The notes beneath the pieces were generated by a model that was not told the origin of the DNA, did no database searches, and saw nothing but the letters and a program-made list of their open reading frames with translations. From Atrichornis clamosus (Eukaryota > Chordata > Aves > Passeriformes > Menuridae): 64,000 nt of DNA. The stretch spans positions 77,208 to 141,207 of the forward strand of contig WBMZ01006395.1 in the NCBI GenBank assembly GCA_013400975.1, in the 5' to 3' direction. Shown one piece after another: positions 38,889-50,008 of the stretch; the stretch's first letter is position 1; the number at the start of each line of letters is the position of its first letter. The position numbers and the translations under genes were made by a program.

Positions 38889-39446
38889 GCTGCAAAACTG
38901 CCTCTTGAAGGGCAGAATAATGTGTTTCTCTGATCCTCTAGGCTCTGGGTCCAGAAGGAAGTGAATAAAACCAGCCCACAAGTAGAAAAGTTTTATCTTC
39001 TGGCAGAGAAGGTGTGAAACCTGGCATAGCTGTGACACCTGGTACTGGCCACACATACTTAGGTATGTGGTGTCATATCTTATCATGACACCTTTCAAAA
39101 CAAAAATGTTTTTAATGCTTCTGGATGTTATGAAACCTCCTCAAATATATCAGATAATTAAATTGTTGTAAAACATATGCTGTTAAGATGATTAAAGGAT
39201 GAGCTGGAACTGCAGGATGTTATGCAGCTCTCAGGACCCTGAGGATTACCCATGGACCCAGGGCTGTGTCTGACCTCAGTTCCCCAGATTACTGATGCTG
39301 ACACCTCTCTACAGGCTGCCATCCTGCCACAGACTCGGCCTGTCCCCATCCCCAGGCAGGTGCCTCTTACCTGGGAATGGGGCTGCCCTCTCCCTCTCTG
39401 GGGCTGAGGTGGTGGGGTGGGCAGTGGCCACTGGGTCCTGCCCCAT

Positions 39447-40010
39447 TGTTACGAATATTTTGATTAAATAATTGATTAAATCATATGAAAGGATTAGCGA
39501 TATTTGTAAGTAGAGAATTGTTAAGTTTAAGGTATAGAAATTTTAGGAGTGCTGTGTTTGGAATGTGTAACCATAGAAACCTTGCCAAGAAGTTACTGGA
39601 CCTTTAAGTTTCAGTCAAGAAGCTCTGGAGCCCATCATGCTCACCAGTTATGCTGCTGGGAAAACCTCTACCTGTCCCACTGTGACTTTAGTGTTAAGGA
39701 GCCTAATCAGTAGACCTTAGTAGAAATACCCAATTATTTTTTTTAGGATAAGAATATTGATGAGGTTATTAAATACTGGAACCAATCAATGTAAAAGTTA
39801 AAATTAAGAGGGGGCATTGTATGCGTAGTATGTGAAACTGATGTAACAATGGTTCCTATAAACAGTATTAAAGGGATGTGTTTTGTTTATTGCTCGGGAC
39901 ACGTATTCCGAAGAGCTCTCCCCCGTGTTCCCAGTGTCTGCAATGAAGAGGTGTCTGCTTATTCGCATCAAATTGGTGTTGGATAAGTTCCTTCGCTCTG
40001 TTTGGTGACA
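39447..40010 (+). mobile_element. Solo LTR of an endogenous retrovirus, 564 bp, with target-site duplication
   Basis: The element begins TGTTACG and ends GTGACA, the expected TG...CA termini, with imperfect inverted ends (TGTTAC against TGTCAC). It is flanked by the direct repeat CCAT at 39443-39446 and 40011-40014. A TATAAA box at 39857-39862 and the R/U5-like tail after it support plus orientation. No primer-binding site or internal gag/pol/env sequence adjoins either end, so it is a recombined solo LTR. It lies about 2 kb upstream of the ZCCHC7 CpG island. The family assignment is not certain; a 4-bp duplication is typical of gammaretrovirus-like elements. Confidence 0.78.
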
Positions 40011-40498
40011 CCATCAGCCCCCACCAGGCAGCTAGTGAAATGGTATAAAATGTGTGTTTGGAGAAAGACCTCAAGTCAGGTACTTCTCCTCAGAGCATTT
40101 CCAGGAAACAAAATTATTTTTAGAAACAGCAGGAGAAAGATTAGAGCATTGGGATTTAGCAGTGACTACAGAAGTATTTTACACTTGCAAGAACTCGTTG
40201 CTGGATTTGCCTTTGAAAGGAAGTGGTTTTTTTGTGGCATCATAGCAAAAAGTCAGCAACCAGCTCTGAGGTGCTCTTTTCCCTGTCCTGAGGGACTCTC
40301 TCCCATGTTGCCCCGGGGCCACCTTTGCTCAGGGGACATCATTCGCCCTGGGTGGGAGTGACACAGTTTGGCCTTGCTGCAGGGTATTTTTGCTGCTGCA
40401 GGTGCCTACAATTGATGCAATGGGACTCAGGAATGATCCTCAGGCACTGGTATTTTTGCCCTTGCACCCCATTCTCTCTCAAGTCAGCTGCACCAGTT

Positions 40499-40727
40499 TG
40501 GGCTAGACATTAGGAAACAAATTATTCACTGAAGGAGTGTTTGGTCATTGGAATGGGCTGCCCAGGGCGGTGGTGGAGTCACTATCCCTGGAGGTGTTTA
40601 AAAGAAGACTGGATGTGGCACTCAGTGCCATGGTTTAGTTGATAAGGTGTTGTTAGGTCATAGGCTGGACTGGATGATCTCAAAGGTCTTTTCTAACCTA
40701 GTGAATTCTGTGATTCTGTAATTCTGA
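40499..40727 (+). mobile_element. CR1 LINE 3' fragment
   Basis: GGGCTAGACATTAGGAAAC is followed by ATTGGAATGGGCTGCCCAGGG, GGTGGAGTCACTATCCCTGGAGGTGTTTAAAAGA, GGACTGGATGATCTCAAAGGTC and the tail ATTCTGTGATTCTGTAATTCTG. It is well preserved, with a complete 3' terminus. Confidence 0.95.
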
Positions 40728-41039
40728 GTGAGAAAGCTGCTGCCTTTACTTCTGAGCATTGTTTCTCAAGTGGAGTGATAAACTGCACCTGCTGTGCACC
40801 TGAGCCCAGCCCAAACTGTTCCCCTCCTCCCCTGAACATGCCATCCTTGGTGAGCCAGTGATTCATCTGTGAGAGGAGAGAAGCTCGGCAGAAAGCGTGT
40901 GTGAGGTCCTGGTGCTCACAGGTGGCCAGAACATGAGGCGGTGGTACCTCCTTGGCACCCTGTTCCGGGTGTTGAGCAACATTCCTGGCTGTCCTTAGCT
41001 TAGCTACGGGGCTGCACTCCCTCCCCGGAGAGTGCCCCC

Positions 41040-41580
41040 CCTTCCTCCACAGCTCGTAGCTTTCTTTTCTGTTCAGGGTGGCAGGAAGCATCTTACTGCA
41101 GCGCAGAACCGGGTTTCAAGGCGTCGGGGAACAGTCGGGTTGAAAACAATTCTCTCTCCTGCCGACCTGACAGTGTGTGCTGGAGCTCGAAGTGTCTTTT
41201 TCCAGGGCTGCACGGCGCAGTGCATGCGGTGAGGCTGCTCCTGAGGCACCGGTACATTCCGCACTCGACTCTAGGCAGCGGGTTTCCCCGGAAAAGAGGG
41301 CAGGAGGCGGCCGGGGATGTTCTGACCGCCACAATACCATCTTCCGGCAGCAATTTTTCCCAGACCCACAGGAAGCCCTGTCACTGCAGGGAAAGGAGCA
41401 TCCATTCTCCACGCCCGACGGCGCTGCCCGACACCCCGGCAGTGCTCTTCCCTTCCACGCCTGCCTGCCCTGTGTAGGAACGACAAATGGCTGCACAAAC
41501 CCAGCAAGAAGGAACGGGCCCGCTGGGCCTGGGAGTAGACCCATGCGGGTTGCAGGGACAGGTGGCTTTGCAGCAGCCTC
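41040..41580. promoter_or_regulatory. Isolated intergenic CpG island
   Basis: Hand count gives 26 CpG dinucleotides in 41101-41460 (360 bp), near the expectation for its GC content, while flanking DNA is CpG-depleted. It is not part of a recognised repeat and lies about 3.6 kb from the ZCCHC7 island and 18 kb from the PAX5 CpG domain. CpG content thins by 41.9 kb. Such islands usually mark promoters or Polycomb/enhancer sites. No gene is recognised in either direction; a plus-strand open frame over 41177-41908 has no recognisable similarity. Confidence 0.5.
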
Positions 41581-41741
41581 AACTGCTTGGGGACAGCCTG
41601 TGTCTCCTGCTGCCTTTCAGATTGCAGGAGACCGGTGGAGACCGTCGTTCTTCCACCACAACCTGTACGTGCTTAAAAAAGAAAATGAAAGGAAGAGGGA
41701 GATTTCCCAGAGACGTAACCTGTCAGTTCTCCGTCCAGGTG

Positions 41742-41756
41742 CCGGCAGGTGGCACC
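41742..41756 (+). promoter_or_regulatory. CTCF-like site
   Basis: CCGGCAGGTGGCACC fits the CTCF core CCASYAGRKGGCRSY at 14 of 15 positions; the third base is G instead of A. It lies at the right shoulder of the intergenic CpG island, between the divergent ZCCHC7 and PAX5 promoters. Binding is not shown. Confidence 0.4.
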
Positions 41757-44700
41757 CCAGAATGCGCAGGCTTTCTGCTAGGCTGGTGCCTGTCACCGGA
41801 GGGGTCTTCAGCCTCCGCTCTGCTCCCAGCATCGGGCAAGCCTCGGTGCCTCTGACGCTGGGGCGGACAGCCATCAGAAGGTACCTTGAAATGATGATTT
41901 CCTTTTGATTCATTCCAAAGTTTGTTTCTAAGCGCTGAGGGAAACAACACGAAAGAATCCAGAAGAAGCCTCATCAGTATTACACATTAATAAAGTGTCC
42001 GTGTCAGCATATTGGCTCCTGTTGCCTGTAAGTCTGCTAAACTCCAATCCTGTGAGGTAAAATAGCCTATGAGAGATGCAGCTTTACCTGTCATTCCTTG
42101 GAGAATTCACAACTGGAGGGTGGTGCCCTGTCCAGGAGTGTTGCGGAGGAAAATCACTGGAGTCTTGGCCATGGTGGAAACATTGTGTGATGTTTCTTCC
42201 ACTGTGAAGCAACATGAGGTTGTGACTGAAGAATGTAGGCATGCAAGGAGGTCAATTAAAGGTGTGTGGACAATGATCCTCTCTTCGAGAGCCTAATTTT
42301 GCAATCTTGTCAAACACTTCTTTTACCTGGACTTGTTGAATCAAGTGGGTTGCACTTGCTTCTGGTTACTTGTGCCCCAGCAAGTTGTCTTTGACCTGCA
42401 CGGGCTGCTGTTTCCTGACAACCATACTGTTTTCATCTAGAAACTGCAACTGATGGTGGGCTGTTGTGTTGTGTGTCTGGGCGTATGAACTCCATTTTCA
42501 TCTGTCCTGATCTGGTAAAAAAGTTAAATTTTGAGGTGCTGAACCACGCATCTTCCTTGCAGCTCAAAGATGGATCTGTCCCACTGTACCAGGCAGGAGC
42601 AGGCAGCATTTTCTACACTGGCCTCATATGGAACCAGAGGGGTGGCAGCAGCAGGAGGTTCAGGAAATGCTCAGCAAGGAGGCAGGGAGAGGCTGGACAG
42701 AGGAGGGTGGTGACATGAGGAACAGCTGAACCAAGACAGGGAGGAGGTGGCTGACATTTGCCACTGCAGATGCCATTTTCCCACCTTGCCTCCCATTTCA
42801 TCATCAGCAAACTGCCTTGCCCATCTCACAGGAATGGGACTTTTAATGGACTTTGCACTAAAATGGCTTGAAAATCATCGACGCTGAGCCCTGGCAGACC
42901 TCAGGATACTTAGTGCCATGCCCTGATGGAGTCTGCCTTCATCATGTCATGGAATTTATGCACAGCTCCTTGACCCACTCAGTCTAGGCATAGACCATGG
43001 GGACATCAACCTCCACATGGTGCTTGGACCTGTGCAACCTCCTGAGCCACAGCCCATCATCATCCTCAGCCATCTGCAACAGGAACAGAAGCACTCCAGA
43101 AGTTAATTAAATTCCCACCCCCCACCTGATCTGCTCCTTCTCTTCCCAATGCTCCACTTTGCTGCTTCAAACCGAGCAGCGGGAGAGAGGAGGGAGTGTA
43201 ATTATTTAGCTCCTTAGAGCCAGCTCTACAGTACTTCAAAGCTTGTTAATTACAGTTTTAGCCGCGTGAGTCAGTGGAGGACCAGAAGAGAATGTGGGGA
43301 GTGGAGGGTACGGGTTGAAGATGGGGAAGGATGCTGTGAGGTCGAAGCCACAAAAGCTGACTGTCAGGAGAACCAGGACGAAATCGAGCAGAGGGCCAGG
43401 GGCACCAGCAGATAGGAACCTGGAAAAGAGCCCCAGGAAGTGGGAGGCAGCTGGGAAGCAGAGGGAGATGGAGAAAAGAGGGGAAAGATGGAGCCGTGTA
43501 GGAGGAGTAGCATGGAGTGTCTGTGGAGAGTGACAGGGACACAGGTTAGACACCAAGGGATGCTGCACACTGGCATCATTGCAGTGCATCCTTTGTGCCC
43601 ACCTGCCTTCCCTGGCAGAGCAGGTAACTGCCCAGGCAGTGGATCAAAGTGCTGCCATTGGGTTGTTGGCGGACAGGATGAATTTTACAACATATTAACC
43701 CTTGCCAGAGAAAGTATTTCCTTTCCTCAATCACGCTAATTTTCTCAGTAAATGAGCAAAATAATTGCAACAGTGTTCTGCCTCTCTACCATTCTATTAA
43801 GTAAGAATCCTCAGCATTTTAAGGGAAAAATCTGCAACATCACTCCTCTGATGAAGGGAGGAGTAATTGTCCTGTGCTCCCCTGACCCCTGAGGAAGCCT
43901 CTGATACAGAAAACACTTCTGCTGTTGTCCCTAGGCTGAGGGTCCTGAAATTAAGGGAGAGACTGCCCTTCTGAACATTCACAGTTTCTGAAAACAAGTT
44001 ATTTAAAAGAGGGTGGTGGTGGGAGGAATGTTCAGGTCCTACATGGGAAACCATTTTGGACTTCTCTGCAGCTTCTGAAATGGAAATATATGATTTTCAT
44101 CTTGGACAGAAGCGAAAGGACAATTCAAAGCCAGGAAAGACTCTGTGCTTGAAGACTTGATGCGGCACTGCCAACAGTTCTTAGCTCTGACTTCATGGCT
44201 TCCATTTTCTTTTGGCAGGTCCCAGTCTCTGTATCTCTCCTTTTACTGGAAAATTTCCCTTAAGGAACCACTGGTGATGGCCCAGGAGATGGTGTGTGAA
44301 TTCTTTGTATTATGTAATGCTTTGACATTTGGCATTCCCATGGCATTATCCCCATTATCCCCCATCAACGTGAAATAAGCTGTCAGAGCATGAAATTGGT
44401 ACTTTTACATATTCTTAATGTACAGATGCCAGTCTGAAATCCATGCATGAGTGTTATGATTAAATTTTCTGTTTCATCCTTTAGCCTATGCGTGGACCTG
44501 CTCAGAAGATTTCATTCCTTTTGGGGGGTTACTAGGAAAAGGCACAACCTTAAAAAGTAATAAACCTGTTTAATAGCACTATCAGAAGGTCAAAGATAAG
44601 TTCAAGACATTGTGCACTGAATACAGTATAGACTCATAAATCCAGAGGAATAGTGTTCAATTTTTAGCACCTGTGTTCCTGGCATGGTAGCAGAAAGTGA

Positions 44701-46224
44701 ACAAGTACCAGATGCATAGAGGGAATATAATCAGTGACCCAGTTTCTGGTGCCAAATACATCAACATGTTCCAAATCAAATCTACTCAGAGTTTACAAGT
44801 TTGTTATTCTGTGTTAATTACAATGTAAGAATGGCAGAGCCTTATGAGAGGATGATTATGCCTAAACGTAATGTGCATGGAGAGAGAAGAGGAAAGGCAT
44901 GAGAGAGGATCCACCCAGGACTCGAGATTGCTTGATTTGGTTGATTTGATCACAAATATATATAGAAGAGGAGGAAAGTCACCTGCTTGAAAGTAAATCA
45001 GCTGCTCTGCCCTCTGCCCTCAGCTGGTCTCAAGGATTAGCAGCCAATATTGCTGCTAAATGAGACCTGTATGGTGCAGTCCCCATCGTTGAGTGCACCC
45101 AAGACCAGGCTGGGTAAAGCCCAGAGCATGCTGCTCTGGTCTCATATCTGGTCCCCCTCTAAGCAGAGGGTTATCTAAGGAGTTCCCGAGGTCCCTTGCA
45201 GCCTTCTTCTTCCCTTCACCTTTTTCTTCTTCCCATGGAAGCCTGAAGAGGAGTTCTCCCAGGAAAGTAACTTTTTCTGCCAGAATGAATGTGTTTCTCT
45301 TCTTACCCACTCTGCTCAGCTACCTGCCTCAACATCAGTCTGACTGGAAAATGCAGGAACCAGATTTCCAGGTGGATGACTTCCATCAGGCACGTGGGGC
45401 TCACCATGCTGCATCCAGCTATGGAGTCCTTTGAGCAGGTGCTGCGCCTCTGGGGGTGCCTGCCCTTTGGTGCATCAGGAGCAGAGGAGGATGATCTGCG
45501 CACAGTACCTCTGCCCTGCTGCTAAAGACAATCTAATTTGAAATATCTGAATGAGTCTCTGCTGAGAAATGAACCAAAGACAAGTAGTTTCTGTGATGCT
45601 TAAAAAGTGCCCCGAGGCTGTGGCAAAATCACCGTCTTGCACATTTTGTCCAGGAAATAATAGGCAAGACAGCCTTTCACTGTGAGCATGCGGTACAGTG
45701 ATCTACTATACAACCACCAGTTCCCATCCAGTGCACTCCACAAGGCTGCAGTTCTTCTTCACCGGGAAAAGATGTGGATGTGAGGGTAAATTGTTTTGTC
45801 TGAGAAAGAAAGACAGTCTGGACCTTATGCATGCAGATGACTGTCACTGCTAGGACCTCAGTACCTTGTGACCTACAGAGTTGCAGGTCCAGGTATGAAT
45901 ATGTGTATTGCTAGGAACAGGCCAGCAGAGGAGAAGGTAATCTGGCAGTGATGGCAAAAGGCTATCCTGAGCTAGAGGGCAACTTCCATTTACTTCAGAA
46001 AATATTTTCTTCCTAAACAGGGACATGAAGTTAATCCTCATAAGGAGAAATCTAAGTCCTATGCTACTCTCTGCAGGATTTCTCCTACTTCATTAAACTC
46101 TGACATCTCAGAGGGCAAATCCACATTGTCGTATGTCACTTGTGCTTGAAAAAAATGTGTATCAGTGCTTAATACGAGCTTATTTTTCCTTCTTATTTTG
46201 CAAGTGTAATTGCTTAGTAAATCG

Positions 46225-46282
46225 AACCACAGGCTTCTATTTACTTGTTAGCATTAAGAGTGTGTCAGGCCATATGTAAACA
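46225..46282. promoter_or_regulatory. Candidate element with RUNX and forkhead words
   Basis: AACCACA (RUNX core) at 46225-46231 and TGTAAACA (forkhead/FOXO core) at 46275-46282 lie in a repeat-free stretch, with CATATG between them. Both factor families act on PAX5 in mammalian B-cell progenitors. Only the motifs are seen. Confidence 0.18.
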
Positions 46283-49200
46283 AGGTATTAGCACAGATCT
46301 GGAGCAGAATCAGTCTGTGCCAGCTGGAGATGTGGTTCCAGTCTCTCCATTTACTGGGAGGGTTTGAGACAATGGGAAGGAGTGATGACTTTAGGCTGGT
46401 AAACACCCTCACTCGCAAAGCTATAGGATATTTCTATCTGGTTATTTTACTGCTGAAATTTTGGTCTTGTCTAACATTGCTTTTCCCGTGAGTTTTCTGT
46501 CTCAGATGATGAAATTTTTAGTGGTTGCAGAACAAAATCTGCAGGAAGTCTCTGGAGCATGGCTTCCTGCTGCGAGATGCAGGGAGGTGTGCACAGCCAA
46601 CCTGAGACATGCCGGAACTGCGGCCATTGGTGGGAAATGAACTATTCCTGCAGGCTGCCCCATGGAACAGATTTCTGCTTCAGGCTATCTTAGCCTTGGC
46701 TCGAAATGCTCCAAGTGCTGGGTCATGCTCTAAGTATGTCTGCTGCACTGAGCAGCCCCCTCTGTCAAATTTCTTCTCTCCAAGAAGGCACCTCTACAGA
46801 CAGTGCTTACAACCTTCTCCATAACTCAGGCAGTCCACACAGCCTGGGCCCACAAGGTTTCCAGCCCTTTCACTCTGTGTGACTCCTCGCTGTGCCCCTC
46901 CTCCTTATCCCTGTCTGGGCCGGATGGGAAGGGTGGGAAGGGTGGGTTGGGACCTGTCGAGACAACACGGATCGCTCCCGTTGTGCTTCTGTGGCGCTGC
47001 CCATTGCTCCCTCCTCCCAGAGCTGTTCATGAAATGTCTGCACAGCCTCACCGCAGAAGCTCCCTCCACCCAATTCTCCCCTCTTCCCCTTGCTGTGTGC
47101 CCCCCACTGGGAGGGGTCTGTGTTGCCGGTCCCAGGGTCACTCTGGCTGTGTCTGGCTTAGTTTCTCACTCTCAGGTGATTCACTAAGATCCTTCACTAT
47201 TTCTCTGCCAGGGATTCACGATTGTTCATATTACTCTCACTCTGGGCAGAGCATCAGCAGAGATTTTACCCTGTTCCATCACAAATCTGGGACAAATATT
47301 ACCAATCCACCAGCAGGTATGAATCCCCAGAGGTCTCGCTCCTGGTGGGTATAGGTTTACTTTTTGTAGTCCAGATGACCTTCCTTCCGTGCACAAGGAT
47401 TTCCAGTTAAACCCAGCTAGTTTTCCAGCTTACCCCATAGTTGCTTCTGCAGCAAAGTGAACCCCTCTTCCATTTCCTGAACCCCATGTCAGGCCCCATT
47501 TTGGTGCTGGGCTCTGGCTAGGCCAGGGGCCGTGACTGGGAGAGGACAGACCCTGACCATCCTCCCACCTTTAGTGGGTGCTGCAGCCTCTGCCGAGAGC
47601 TGACAGTAATCAGAAGGGTGGTGATGTAGGGGCTGCAAGTCAGGGGTACTCCAGACAACCCAGACGTGGCCAGGCAGCACTGAGGGAGGGAAATACACTC
47701 TGCTCAGGCTGGAGGTGTTAGCTACATGCCACATGCCCCAGTCCATGAACCTCCAGAACCTGCCCAGCACTGTGTTTCTTCTTGGCTGTCTTTGTGGTTC
47801 TGGTTTATGGGAAGAAGATTCCACGAGAATGCTGTTCCTCTGATTCCAAGGATGGGTAGGCCAGGAGAGTGATGGCAGTTCAGGAAGACCAAGTGAGCTC
47901 TCAGGTTCTTCTCCCTCCTGATACCATTCCTGCGGATGTTCAGGACTGACCACCCCCAGGTGCTACGTAGTCTGCAGCCCCAGATGGAACAACTCAGGCA
48001 GGGACACCTGAACTAAACCACTTGCCCCTGGTGTGTCACAGCCCAGAGCATGTGAGGCCTGACCCCTGCAGCACCCTGCAGAGCTTGGCCATTATTCCCT
48101 TGGGCATTTGTGAAGCCATGGTTGATTTGAATGCCCTTCAGGGGCAACTAGCTGGGGACAGGGCCAGGCCCCAGGTGTCTCATGCAAGATTTGAGGCAAA
48201 GAAGGATAACACAGACTGTGCAGCCAGCCTGGGGACAAAACCACCCAAAGCAGACTGAGCTGAGCTGCATATGAGTGGAACAGCTGGCGCTCTGCCAGTG
48301 CTGACAGCTGTTAGGACAGATGCAGCAATGCTAGCCACGAGACGACCACACAGCCCACTGCCTCTTCCTTCACTTTTTCCCTTCTAGAGAATAAATGAAG
48401 CAGGAATTGTGTTGTTAACAGTGTTCAGTTAGTCCTGGCCTGGCTTCATTGCTGCTGCCTTAGGCTGTGGAGATGCCTTCCTAGAGAGCTGGGCAGAAGC
48501 CCATCACCACAGAGCTGTGGGAGGGACAGCCCATGGTGGCATGTCTAGACACCACTATTTGAGCAGGGTCTCTGGCCCTTGTCACTGAAAGATCTCTGGA
48601 TTCACAGTCTCTGTGCTGATTATGAACATGAAAAGCTGGCATGTAAGTGTGTTTGCTGGGCATAGAGGAGCCTTCTGAAGTGGTGACACATCCACGTGAG
48701 AGCTGCTCTGTGTGGTGTCCGGTTGTGGCTGCCTTGGGGTGTTTGGTCTCTGTTACAGAGACTGGAGAGGCACGTCCCTGGGGATACTGCGGGAGCAGAG
48801 CACCGTGTCTCCTGTGAAAGGACATATTAAGCATAGGCAAAGCAGGCTCAGGGCAGCGTATGACTGGGGAGGCAAAGGTCTCTGCCCTTCGCCAGGGTAA
48901 TGGGAAGACAGCCTGTGATGGCTTCTGCTCTGGTGGGAGGTGTTGGGGGCACAGGGCTGCCAGTACTCCTGTGCTGAAGGGAAGAGGAGTGTTAAGGACC
49001 CCTGCCAGCACAAGAATGTCATGGTCATGATGATGTGTGTGGAACTATTTTTAAACATTGCAATTTTAGCTAATTTCTTGGGAGACATAAGTAGTAGATA
49101 ACTAGCTCAACATTCTGTTGAGCATACAGTTGAGCTGCTACTCATTTCAGCAATAGAATTAGCAAAAACAGCTGATCTCTGCAAGGCAACTAATCCTGTC

Positions 49201-49289
49201 CAGGTATTGAGTGTCTCAAGGAGGATGGTAGTCCAGAAGAGCAAAGGTGGCAAGGTTTCATATGGCAGTGCTGGAGTAAGGAGTTGTCT

Positions 49290-49341
49290 CTACTTGGTGC
49301 TCTTAAGGGTCTTGTCCAACCTAAGTGATTATATGATTCTA
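49290..49341 (+). mobile_element. CR1 LINE 3' tail remnant
   Basis: GGTGCTCTTAAGGGTCTTGTCCAACCTAAGTGATTATATGATTCTAGG resembles the last 50 bp of CR1 (GGTCTT-TCCAACC-TGATTCTATGATTCT). It is short and worn. Confidence 0.65.
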
Positions 49342-49940
49342 GGAGAAGGTGGAGGAAGCAAATAGTGGGTCTGTTTATTTGAACACCCCACATTTATTAG
49401 ACAAGAAATATCTCTGAAAATCTTTTAGGCCACTCCTGTAGTGGAGAGAGACAGACTGGCTGCTTGTCAGTGGGCAGACAGTCTTCACTGTGTGCTCAGA
49501 ATACGACAGTGCCATGTTTAGAGAAGGATCCAAATTCTCTTGACCACTGAACCTTGCTTCCTTCCTTGGGAGGCCAAAGGAAGGCTAAAGGGTTCCCCAT
49601 TCAGACCAGGCTGAAACATACTCCTCACTGATCTCGTGAAGCCAACACACAGTTGGGTTGGGGAGAAGTAGGAGCGGGGAGGAAGACAAGGTGCTGCTTA
49701 ATGTGTGTGAGATTTTGAGTGTTTGAACAGCTGGTTGTCTAACGTCTACGGATCATATAGGAATCAGCAGTTCACAGTGTCCTCAAGCATGTACAGTTTT
49801 CTGTGGGAAAAGGTAGATGTGTCACCTGGAGGAGTACCCTAGCCCCAAAAGCAAAGTTCTCATGGCAAAAATGGTCCAAGTAGTGCTCTGAAACAAAATA
49901 ATTGTGACAAAAAGTTGTGGTAGGACTACAACAATGTTTG

Positions 49941-50008
49941 TCAGGAGCTGGACTTTGATGATCCTTGTGGATTCCCTCCAACTTAGGACAGTCTATAGTT
50001 CTATGATT
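49941..50008 (+). mobile_element. CR1 LINE 3' tail remnant
   Basis: CAGGAGCTGGACTTTGATGATCCTTGTGGATTCCCTCCAACTTAGGACAGTCTATAGTTCTATGATTG matches the CR1 3' terminus (GGACT-GATGATC, TCCAACT, TTCTATGATT). It is 5'-truncated to about 70 bp. Confidence 0.8.

Noticed and set aside
41177..41908. Open frame of 243 codons over the intergenic CpG island
   Set aside because: No recognisable domain or homologue; overlapping long frames on the opposite strand point to composition. Kept only as part of the CpG-island finding.
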